The notes under the pieces are model-generated. The model was not told the DNA's origin and did not search any database. It saw only the letters and a list, made by a program, of their open reading frames with translations. This document shows positions 55,452 to 64,000 of a DNA stretch of 64,000 bases, in pieces. The stretch is from Adiantum capillus-veneris. Taxonomy: Eukaryota > Streptophyta > Polypodiopsida > Polypodiales > Pteridaceae. The stretch is from NCBI GenBank assembly GCA_014529385.2, contig CM043971.1, positions 25,398,769 through 25,462,768 on the forward strand. The letters run 5' to 3'. The position numbers and the translations under genes were made by a program. Positions within the stretch are counted from its first letter, which is position 1. Every line of letters begins with the position of its first letter.

Positions 55452-58281
55452 AGCATGAAGTCACTAAGTCATTCCAAAAAGCTTGCTCACTAGCCTCGTG
55501 TATATATGTGTACATAGCCCTGCAAGTTTTGGAAGTGGCATTGTAAAAATTCATGTAAAAAGGTGTGATTTTTCCAAGCTTGAATGATGATGTTTTGTGT
55601 CAGGACACGGGTCCTACGGGCAGGGCCCTACCCTAAGGGGGGGTCACGGACCCCGGCCACGGGCCAGCTAGAAGTGTGGACAGGGGATCCTAGGGCTAAG
55701 ATCCTATAAGTATAGGCGGTTGGGAGGTGGATCCAAGGCACTAGCTCCTAGGTTGGTCGTATCCATTGGTTCGACCATTTTGAGCACACAGTGTCAGGTA
55801 CAATTTCAGTGGCCAGAAATTGTCGGGTACTAAGTACAAACTTGTTATGATTACAAGTTCTGTGAAACCACCTTAACGGAGGGTTGTTTCTACATATAGC
55901 TGTATGCTTTGTTCATGAGAATGTCTCATGGTTGGTACCTAGGTGTGACTAGGTTGTCACATTCTATTATGGTCCAACGTCTCGTCATGGAATTGCGGTT
56001 CGGATATGTTTGTGTTAAATGCATGCACACTAGGTGTTATGGGCCCTAGTGTTTAACACACATTTATTCGGAGCGGCATGCAAATTCATGGACTTTATTT
56101 TTTTCTGCACCCTTTTGCACTGTCAGGGCAATCTCTCTGGAAGATTTAGTATGAGTTTACACCCTGCCATACAAGGTGATGGCTCAGTATGGGTGTTCGT
56201 GATTGGCTGCTTGAAACTCCAATCTGCTTTCAACCTAGTTGGTTGTCTCCATGCCATATCGAGTTTATGGCTGGATACTCAATGATTGAGTCATAATTTG
56301 TCGTCAGTCGGGGGCGACTATCTGTAAGTGGTTGGGGGAAAAGCACCTCACTCTTACTATTGCTATTCATTCCGCATAGGATGGGCAGCTTACAAGCATT
56401 CTATTTATTACTAAAGGATATGCAAAGTGCATACGTTAGTAAACCACGCTAAAGGATATGCTAAGTGCATACATTAGCAAGAAGTAAAACAACTGGATTG
56501 GTTACCTTTCTGGTTTGGAGTTTGCTTCATATGATAGGCATGTTACGACTAGTTTTAGTCTCTGCCGGTTATTCTCAAGTTATCAACCTTAATCATCAGT
56601 TTGGATGAGGTTGACTATTGGCAAGAAACCACCGCAAGTCAAGGACTTGGTTGCTGCTGATGAGTATGTCAGCATAGTACTTTCATGGAAAGATGAGCCA
56701 AGGTTATATTGCACATTCCAGTACCTTTAGAAAGTCTGAAACCTGGGTATGCATTTAAACACCTCGACGTTGTGATAACTCGTTTAGCATTCTCAAGTGA
56801 GTTCTAAATGGAGCCTTCACACTCTTTTGATTATGGGTCGGTTAACCAAGACGGTTGTACAGGGACAACAATGTGGAAAATCAAGATGTTATTCTTGATT
56901 TCATTGAACCTCCCAATGAACCGGGTTCTGATTCAACAAACCGTTGGATCCATGAGGGATGCCACGGTGGAAAAAATTAGTGTTCTTATGAAGATACCAC
57001 CACTTGTGTTTTCGAGGACGAAAACTCTTCCAAAGGGGAGAGTAATGTCAGGACACGGGTCCTACGGGAAGGGCCCTACCCTAAGGGGGGGTCACGGACC
57101 CCGGCCACGGGCCAGCTAGCAGTGTGGACAGGGGATCCTAGGGCTAAGATCCTATAAGTATGGGCGGTTGGGAGGTGGATCTAAGGCACTAGCTCCTAGG
57201 GTTCTCACATTTTGGGTTGTTCAAGACTCCAAAATATGGTTTTTAATAAGTATTTTTAGCCGTGCTTTATAGCTTGTGAATCATACTTTTACATCATGAG
57301 TTATGAGCATCCAAAGCGGGCGGTCTCAACTTAGAAGGTGATTACGGGTGCATGCGAGAAGGGAAACTAGGCCAACTTGGGGGTCTAGGATTCGAGATTC
57401 TGGAGTTTTATATTTCTGGAGATAGCCGAGGTGATGGGCTTCGAGATGTGTATTAGTTGCGTCATTCGGTGATCGGAGTAGCAAGGTATGCCCAGGGGAA
57501 AATTGTCCGAGAAGTCCACTCATGCTTTGAGAGAAGCTGGGAATTTTTGGGGAAGTTGGGAAGCTTGGAGGATGATGCCAAGTGGAAATGGAGTAATCCC
57601 ACATGGGGGGGAGGAAGTGGAAATTGGAGGGTATAAGGGTGGGAGTGGGTACCCCCTAAGGGTGTATCGAAGGAGCTAATGGAGCTTCCTTGCCTTGCTT
57701 GGGAGGGCTCATGGAATTTGGGGGAGGGAAGGGTGCCCATTTTGAGTTCCCACTGCCTAAACAGGCGCCTGACCATTTTTTTGGTCACTGGACACTTGCC
57801 CCCACCCCATTCCTTGGTCAAATGGTCACCGACAGCTCATTTTTGACCCAAAAATGGCCAAAATTGGACCAATTAAAAGGTGGCCAAGGAGAGAACCATG
57901 TTGGCTAAGAGGAGAGAGAAAATCCCTTGGGATAAGAGCCAAAAAAAATCCCCTTTTAATAGCTACAATTCCCTGCACACCTTTTTTCCTTTTAGAGCTT
58001 TTGAGAGAGACCCCATTTTCAAAATCTTGTAACTCTCTCGTCTTTTGTTGGAATCAAGAATATGGATACTCTATGGAGGTCTACACAACAGGAGCTTTGT
58101 ATTTATGATCTTGGTTTTTAGCAATTTTAATCATGATTTGGGTTAGGGCTATTTCCCGCCCGACTTTACAGGTGTTTGACATAGGTCTTTTCTGCAGCTT
58201 TGTGGTGTTTACTTTCGATGGTGTGGTGTGTGCAAGACTATAGAGGTTCTTGTTTTACTTCTTGTTTGCACTCTAACATCA
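55452..58281 (+). repeat. 3' LTR of the Tat-lineage element, interrupted
   Basis: The two LTR halves are 55452-55597 and 57210-58281. Together they match 49024-50253 in length (about 1.21 kb against 1.23 kb) and order. The right end is TAACATCA at 58274-58281, where the sequence changes abruptly to an unrelated knuckle-coding fragment. The frames at 57326-57908 correspond to frames in the 5' LTR and are not genes. Confidence 0.85.
55598..57209 (+). mobile_element. Nested 1,612-bp LTR retroelement, deleted gypsy type
   Basis: The element starts TGTCAGGACAC and ends GTTCTCACA. It is flanked by a 5-bp duplication, TTTTG, at 55593-55597 and 57210-57214. Its LTRs (55598-55752 and 57046-57209) share 155 bp with only a few differences. 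The 5' LTR lacks the terminal GTTCTCACA, and no PBS is visible after it, so a small deletion removed that junction. A polypurine tract AAAGGGGAGAGTAA precedes the 3' LTR. Before it, a frame at about 56870-57045 (VILDFIEPPNEPGSD, FEDENSSKGESN) is the very end of a gypsy Pol. Everything else of gag-pol is missing. Confidence 0.88.
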
Positions 58282-58371
58282 TATTGCCCAGATTGTGGAC
58301 GAAAAGGTGAACATTTTTCTGAAGATTGTCCAAGAAATCCTGACAAAACAGGGATACATTAACTGCCAATC
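58282..58371 (+). pseudogene. Zinc-knuckle fragment related to 10640-10700
   Basis: The plus strand reads YCPDCGRKGEHFSEDCPRNP. It differs in only a few residues from the knuckle of the modular frame at 10817-10269 (minus). The fragment is only about 30 codons and is cut on the left by the Tat LTR and on the right by the CACTA terminus. It shows that the unknown modular element exists in more than one copy. Confidence 0.65.
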
Positions 58372-58429
58372 CACTACAAGACATCCTGCAGAAGTTGGCA
58401 TAGGTACAGACGAAATAACACTAATTTTT

Positions 58430-58650
58430 AAACTAAAAATCGCTGAAATAAGCCTCGTAAGAGATGTCAGTATCGTAGCGTTGGTATGACAATCGGCATA
58501 GCGGTCATCGAAATTGGCCTTTGAACAGGCGTCGGAATATGCATCGTAATAAGCATCGGTATTAATATATTAAATTCCGACTCTCATTCCCTTGGCCCTA
58601 CCGACGGTGATACCGTCACCTCTACCGACGAACAAAACCTGCAAAAAAGT
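58430..58650. repeat. CACTA subterminal repeat region
   Basis: Words ATCGGCAT, GTCATCG, CGTCGGAAT, GCATCGTAAT, CCGACGGTGA and ACCGACGAAC recur within 200 bp in both orientations. Such clustered GC-containing motifs are the usual transposase-binding sites inside CACTA ends. Confidence 0.55.
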
Positions 58651-58794
58651 TGTTGGCAGAGAGGGTTGGGAACTAACGCTGCATGTACTGCAGCAAAAGA
58701 AAACAGCCCTCTCTACTTAAAGGAAGAGTGCACAAGCAACCACACTCCATCTACAAGCTGACTCTAAAGAGCGAGTGTATGGAAATAACCATCA

Positions 58795-59235
58795 CACGAT
58801 TGCTATACCATAACCATTACCATAACTTGCTTTTCATACCATAACCATCACACGATTGCTATACCATCACATGAACCAAAACCATAACCATAACCTTGCA
58901 CAACCATAACCATAACCATAACCATAACCATAACCATAACCATAACCATAACCATAACCATAACCATAACCATAACCATAACCATAACCATAACCATAAC
59001 CTTGCACAACCATAACCATAACCATAACCATAACCATAACCATAACCATAACCATAACCATAACTATAACCATAACCATAACCATAACCATAACCATAAC
59101 CATAACCATAACCATAACCATAACCATAACCATCAGATGATTGTCATACCATCATAGCAAAACCATAATCTTAAGTTGACTGTCAAACCTTAACCATAAC
59201 CTCTGTGCCATACCATAAACATAACCATAAACCAT
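58795..59235. repeat. (CCATAA)n hexamer microsatellite
   Basis: About 40 tandem copies of AACCAT lie at about 58885-59133, in two blocks separated by CCTTGCAC. Imperfect copies occur on both sides. The long minus-strand frame in it (alternating Met-Val, then Tyr-Gly) is a translation of the repeat. The unit is not the plant telomere repeat. Confidence 0.92.
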
Positions 59236-59291
59236 AAACATAAGCACTACAAAACTGTACATATGCAAACAATCACTGAGTGAGAAGACCC

Positions 59292-60382
59292 TCATGGTAA
59301 TGCTTCCCAATTGACGTCCTCTCCCTCCTCATGCAGCTGGGTCAAAAGGGCCACAAGTCCATGCTTGTACCCATACTTCTCCTCTTGGCATGTCGAAAGG
59401 CGCTTCACGGCAACTTTCTGCAAAATTATGGTTTAATCATTAGATAAATCTTCAAATAACATATATATTATCAATAATTTAAAGCATACGTATAATACTT
59501 ACAAACTCATGTCGAAGCGTATTGTAGCCTCCACTCCCAAGATGTGATGCTCCAAGAGACTCCAAACGTGCTCTGGCTGCTGAAATCTATTGGGATTGTC
59601 TTGTGTCTCTTGTGCAATCCCCGTCCAGTCCTCTGCATCCAACCATACCGGCTTGGGACTACCGTCATTGTACCTGTCTCTGGCCTCTGACCGAAGGTGT
59701 GACATTGTGGACCTCGCCATGCTCAAAATCTAGGCGTTCGAGACCTGATCGTATTCCTTTGCCGGCCTGTACTCTCTCTGAATGGCATCAACGATGTAAT
59801 TCTTTCTCTCAGCATCAAGGTTTTCCCAAATCTCCATCATAGACTGACCAAACTAAATCATCCAGAGCTATCGAATCCTCTTCACATTTCCTTTCTGACC
59901 CTATCTGCCACAATATCCCCATCCTTGCTCTTGTACACCTTACTAGGATCATGCTCGTGTGATCCCCAAGGTGTACGTGGTGTGCCCATCGGTGAACTAT
60001 CTACTAAAGAGAGTGGTGGACGTTCTCTTAGTAGTGTGGACGCATCGGTAGAACCGCTACCATAGCAACCACCCCCTCCAGAATGACGGCTACATCACCT
60101 TGAGGATGAACCACCCGTCGGTGTAAAGGGCACACAAGTCCTAGGCCTAGGGGTCGCACTAGATTGAGGTGTGGGGCCGCTCGGTGTAGGAACCACACTA
60201 GTCCCAGGCGTAGGGTCAGCCGTAGTAGGTCTAGAGGTACCTGCACCCCAAAGGTGCTATGCCATCGCGATCTGCTCTGGTGTGAACTGAGACAAAAACG
60301 AGCCCATCTACTCGGGTGACATGCCGACCGGAGTGACTGGAAAACTAAAACTAGGAGAGTATGGCTCATTGTCATCGGCCAT
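59292..60382 (-). pseudogene. CACTA accessory ORF (TNPA/PttA-like position)
   Basis: The ATG at 60382 starts ADDNEPYSPSFSFPVTPVGM. A Pro/Thr/Ser-rich stretch and a Gly/Ser stretch follow, interrupted by several stops (near 60307, 60265 and 60095). Later residues WGSHEHDPSKVYKSKDGDIV and ARSTMSHLRSEARDRY, then WTGIAQETQDNP, fit the plant transposase-associated second gene of En/Spm elements. An intron at 59502-59418 (GTAAGT...TTGCAG, 85 nt) joins a last exon with KVAVKRLSTCQEEKYGYKHG ending at 59292. The frame across this junction is off by one, so an indel is likely. Confidence 0.6.
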
Positions 60383-60534
60383 GTCTAATCATACACAAAC
60401 AACACCCACAAAATACATTAGTTTACGTAAGAAATGCTTAATCAATATAAATAACAAATCAACAAAACTGCTACATAAATGACAACATCTAAAGTGTATT
60501 GTAGACTAATAAAAAGAGCTTTACAAAATGTTTC

Positions 60535-61282
60535 CTAGCAAAAGTCATTAGTTAATCTCTCATCCTCTATGAGATCCGATGCACCAAAGATGTCTATCTC
60601 AATCTGTACTTCTGCATATTCATCATCGAACTCTACTTCTTCGTCGCACTCTGTATCAACTTCACTATTTGACACCTCATCTCTAAGTTCACACAATTGC
60701 TCAATGTTGACATCCACCTCAAAATCTAAACTTAAAGTTGGAGTCGGTCATGCGCTTTGTTCATGAATCACCTCTTTGAGCTCAACATCCAATCCTTCAC
60801 ACACTTGCTTGCTACATGGAGCAACTTGAACAACATAGAGCCAGCAGGGTTTAAACAGATCATTCTCATCATTTTCTATCCATAGTGGACTGTGTATGAA
60901 CACAACTTGTTCACAATGCTGCAGAAGTACGAATGTATCCCCACACATTTGTCCACAACCGCCTAGAGTTCACTTGAATCAATCCACTCTTTTCTTTGCG
61001 CATAGTTGCATTAGGGCCGCTGGTAATAACTTTGAACCACTTGACATCAAAGATAAACATATCAAACTTTCTAAAGCTAATATTCAAGATGTCTTGGATG
61101 TAGCCAAAGTATTCAAGCCGGCCAGTCTCTGTATTCTCATCCCTGGAACTACTCCTACTTTCTTGGAAGAAGCTTTCCCTAACACCGCTGTCGAAAGTGA
61201 CCCTTTGTTTGTCAATCCGCTGCACTCTGAAGTGCTTCCCGTGAGACCACAAAGCTCCATATTTGTGATACTGCAGCCACAA
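60535..61282 (-). pseudogene. CACTA TNP2 C-terminal part (DUF4216-like) and acidic tail
   Basis: 61282-60911 reads YGYIQDILNISFRKFDMFIF, DVKWFKV and similar residues, which match the DUF4216 domain following the transposase in TNP2 proteins. After a frame change, 60948-60748 continues with CEQVVFIHSPLWIENDEND and WLYVVQVAP. An acidic terminal segment (60717-60535, DTECDEEVEFDDEYAEV) follows. The breaks at about 60940 and 60720 could be introns or indels. Confidence 0.65.
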
Positions 61283-61321
61283 AATTGAAATAGACTAAAA
61301 GTTATTAAAGCAAGCTAATTT

Positions 61322-62206
61322 TCATGTGGAGCTCAAAAAGGAAGTTGTAAAATGTACATGCCAATCGCAACCCCTTGGCATCTCCTGTTCCTCTTCAGTA
61401 ATCAACACTCCACTCTTCTTTGCCTCTGAGAGTGTCGCATCTAACCACTGCCCAGTTGGAAAGTCAAATAATTTTTGAAGATGGTATGGAAAAAGAAGGT
61501 TTCTAGTTGCACGGTTGCGCTTGAATTGAAGGCGATCTGTCAAATGTTGTTGCTTTTTTCCTTCGTACCTCTCTAGCCACTTTTGGATGATGTCTGAGTT
61601 GAGAAGGCAAAATCTCATAACCTTTTCTCGCATTGTGATGTCCATCTTCCTAACGATGCCTTGTCCCTGCGGCTCGTCCCCTCTCACCTTGACGTTTACC
61701 TCAGTAGTCCACATTCGGGGCATCTCTGGATCAATTGAGACAAAAAAATCACTGATGAGGACAAGAGACTCTTGTACAAGCCATCCTTTGGCCATGCTAC
61801 CCTCGAGGTGAGCCCTTTGACGAAAAAACCCCTTTAAAGTCTTCATAAATCTCTCCAAGAAGAACATCCACCTGCTATGGACCACCCCATTAACTGCAAA
61901 TTCATCGACCACATGCACAAGTACATGCATTTGGATGGTAAGAATGTTTATTGGAAAGTACTTCTCCACCATGCACACTGCTTCAATAGCATTTAAGCGT
62001 GTTGATTCGATGTTGTCTTCTCTTATCTCTTTTGAACTGATCCAGCGTACCAACTCACTGATTTTGTAGATTGTTCTTCTAATGTCATTTGTCAAACAAC
62101 CCTTTATGGAAATTGATAAGATGAACTGTAAAAATTTGTGCCAATCGTGGAACTTAAGACCCTTTAGATTGTCATCTCTCGTAAAAGCCGTTTTGAAATA
62201 TCGCAT
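61322..62206 (-). pseudogene. CACTA TNP2, DUF4218 domain
   Basis: This 294-codon frame begins with LKGLKFHDWHKFLQFILSIS, continues with RTIYKISELVRWISSKEIRE, LTIQMHVLVHVVDEFAVNG and SRWMFFLERFMKTLKGFFRQ, and ends GCDWHVHF. These are the hallmarks of the DUF4218 domain that follows the TNP2 transposase domain. It is joined to the upstream part by a one-base frame change and a TGA near 62223. The frame itself is open. Confidence 0.82.
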
Positions 62207-62222
62207 GCACCATGTGGGAGTC

Positions 62223-63838
62223 TCAGAATGAAGATATAGTCTTCTTCACTTTTTGCTCTTTTGCGCGACTTAGAATCCATGGACCTTTTGGTATAGAACA
62301 ATTTCCATTTGGTTTAAGTCGAGGCCAGATCTCTGGCATTCGACCCACAGCCTGCAAGTCATCTCTTTGGTCCTTTCTCTCCCTTTTTCCAGTGATGGTC
62401 TTCCCGATGATCTCCCCCACATTCTTGAAGATGTGCATTGGGTCGAGAAAATGATTAATCAGTAGGTTACTCCAGTACGGGAGATCATGGAAAATAGAAA
62501 GTCTTTTCATTCCAGGTGGCATCCAATCTTCCCTCTCCAGCCACATGTTTTTCCAATTGCTCGCTTTCAGTGGATGCATGTCATGTTTGCATATGTTTGG
62601 TGCACGTAGCTCATGTTCTTCAGGCAAAAATCTACCATGCTCCTTGTAAATTGTCTTGCTCAAATGCTCAAAGCGGCGGAAGTCAAGTCGAGGAGCACGT
62701 TTTGGACATGCATGATTGCCCGAGTAACCCAAGCCTGAAACATAACATATTAATATTTAAAAGCGTTGGCATAGCCATGAATCACATACGTGTGAGGGTT
62801 TTAAAGGAACTTACCTGAGCACTCACTGAAGCCTGACCAATTTTGCATGGTCCACATGAGAATTCCTTGCACATTTACATTCCGTCGTCCGATTGGTTGG
62901 GACATATCAACCACATCGATTCCTATCCACAAGATTTGGAACTCTTCTATAAGTGGTGCCAGATAGATGTCCATGTTCTTTGCTTTGTACTTTGTTGGGA
63001 CGATCAATGACAACAACAAATGTCCTTTCTTGATAGCAATCCATGGTGGAAGATTATAATTAACCAGACAAATAGGCGACGTGCTCCATGAGGAACTCTG
63101 TAATCTGAATGGGTTTACTCTATCCATTTCCAGACCAAAGCGGATACATGGAGGCTTGTGCTTAAATGTAGGCCAACTTTCCTCTATGTGCTTTCATGCA
63201 CGAGAGTCAGCAGGTACCTGCATAACATCATCTGTCGATCTAGTATTTGAGTGCCATGTCATCAAAGCGGCTATGGACTTGCACCTGAACATGCTCTTTA
63301 TTCTTGGAATGATAGGAAGCGTTGAAGGACCTTTGTAGGGATAAACTTTCCTTGTGTGTCCTCCGTGTACCTGTTTGATCCACAATCGGGACACTGTTCC
63401 AGGTTTGCATACTCATTGTGAAAAAGTATAAAATCATTAGGACATGCATGTAATTTTTTATAATCCAAGCCCAAATTAGTAAGAAGCTCTTTAGCGGCTG
63501 GACGGGTAGGGGGGCATGTGATTCCCTTCTGGCAAGATTTGATCATTCAGCAACCTGACGTTACATGAACAAGTCAGCCCTTTGATCACTTTATATGAAC
63601 TATAATTTGCACTTTACCATGCTTACGATAAATATGTTTACCTGAAAAGATCTGCAATGACTGAGGCGTCAGACCAACTGTAGACAGATTGCAAATTAAG
63701 TATTGCCAATGCAGTATGGAGAACTGAGATTTTTGCACTAGTGTAGAGTGGCATGCGTGCAAGACTTTGCATCATCCTGCCCTCCTCATCGTTGCTATCA
63801 TGCCATCGATATGAACGAGATGGTTGAGGTTGGTCCAC
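62223..63838 (-). pseudogene. CACTA TNP2 transposase domain, partial
   Basis: Residues at 63546-63194 (LGLDYKKLHACPNDFILFHN, EYANLEQCPDCGSNRY) are the TNP2 Cys motif. 63127-62815 continues with RLQSSSWSTSPICLVNYNLP, PPWIAIKKGHLLLSLIVP and MWTMQNWSGFSECS. A phase-1 intron of 80 nt (62814-62735, GTAAGT...TTTCAG) joins this to HACPKRAPRLDFRRF, NHFLDPMHIFKNVGEIIGKT and the end at 62223. A likely amino-terminal exon is at 63838-63638. In-frame breaks at about 63330 and 63190 suggest decay. The domain start may lie outside the window. Confidence 0.82.
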
Positions 63839-64000
63839 AATACTACATTCAATGTTGTTGCCTTTTAACCTATAACCTAACCTAACTGAAGTCCGTTTGT
63901 ATTTTTAGAAGTACAAAAGTCATATTTGAAGTCTGTTTGTATTTTTTTGACTATTATGCCGTCGATAGCTCTAACCTAACCTATAATCTCACCTAACATA
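63839..64000. other. CACTA internal, upstream of the readable TNP2 exons
   Basis: The stretch is AT-rich with repeated AACCTAACCT words and a duplicated AAGTC(C/T)GTTTGTATTTTT segment (63890 and 63930). It could be an intron or 5' leader of TNP2. Confidence 0.35.

Larger units (their letters stand above)
58372..64000 (-). mobile_element. CACTA (En/Spm) transposon, 3' part; runs off the window
   Basis: The right-reading terminus CACTACAAGACATCC at 58372 is the hallmark of CACTA elements. The three bases before it (ATC) would be the 3-bp duplication. Subterminal repeats with CATCG, CGTCGG and CCGACG follow in 58430-58650. A second gene and the TNP2 transposase are both on the minus strand, as usual. 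The other terminus lies beyond 64000. Confidence 0.88.

Noticed and set aside
58867-59133. Open frame of alternating Met-Val and Tyr-Gly
   Set aside because: It is a translation of the (CCATAA)n repeat, not a gene.
58880-59135. Telomere-like repeat
   Set aside because: The unit is CCATAA, not CCCTAAA, and it lies inside a CACTA element.

Overview
This is plant nuclear DNA made almost entirely of transposable elements. The evidence is several plant-type Ty3/gypsy and Ty1/copia polyproteins, a Tat-lineage retroelement with two RNase H domains, a CACTA (En/Spm) element with a TNP2 transposase, a hAT element with DUF659 and a C-terminal hAT domain, primer-binding sites matching plant usage (tRNA-iMet for copia, tRNA-Asp for Tat/Athila), and long (CT)n/(GA)n microsatellites. 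The density and nesting suggest a large, repeat-bloated land-plant genome. I cannot name the lineage from sequence alone. I see no ordinary single-copy host gene that I would defend.

Layout. 1-1.5 kb: a short repeat shared with 42.8 kb and an unrecognised degenerate reading frame. 1.5-4.2 kb, minus: a spliced gene of an unusual DNA-transposon family (GDLK and YFKHTRHGGG motifs). 4.8-8.9 kb, minus: a decayed copia element. 8.9-11.2 kb, minus: a decayed modular frame with a CCHC knuckle. 11.3-14.6 kb: strand-skewed low-complexity DNA. 14.56-15.4 kb: a tRNA-Asp-type PBS and its LTR. 15.5-16.7 kb: a frameshifted acidic ORF. 17.5-18.6 kb, minus: a gypsy integrase. 18.6-24.4 kb: mostly unassigned, with one gag-like remnant and a palindrome-bearing tandem repeat. 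24.5-26.4 kb: a Tat/Athila-type ORF cut off at a copia LTR. 26.4-29.2 kb: LTR, PBS, a 171-bp satellite and a miniature LTR element. 29.6-39.5 kb, minus: a gypsy gag split by a 7,660-bp hAT element. 40.6-46.9 kb, minus: gypsy pol, an unrecognised spliced gene, a gypsy gag and another unrecognised frame. 49.0-58.3 kb, plus: a nearly full-length Tat element whose 3' LTR holds a nested 1.6-kb LTR element. 58.37 kb to the end, minus: a CACTA transposon running out of the window.

The most interesting unit is the hAT element at 31088-38747. It has an 8-bp target duplication, matching terminal repeats, two families of subterminal motifs on both flanks and a TATA box at each end. It also carries two intact ORFs besides its transposase: a 470-residue protein with a kinase-like fold signature, and a 248-residue unrecognised protein. 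Both ORFs start right after an identical-looking splice acceptor context, so one left-end promoter could feed both by alternative splicing, while a right-end promoter drives the transposase from the other strand. The transposase itself carries two in-frame TAG codons.

Most elements are inactive. Many premature stops are TAG where a CAG glutamine codon would be expected, which fits methylation-driven C-to-T decay at CAG sites. Nesting gives relative ages: the gypsy gag is older than the hAT insertion, and the Tat element is older than the LTR element in its 3' LTR.
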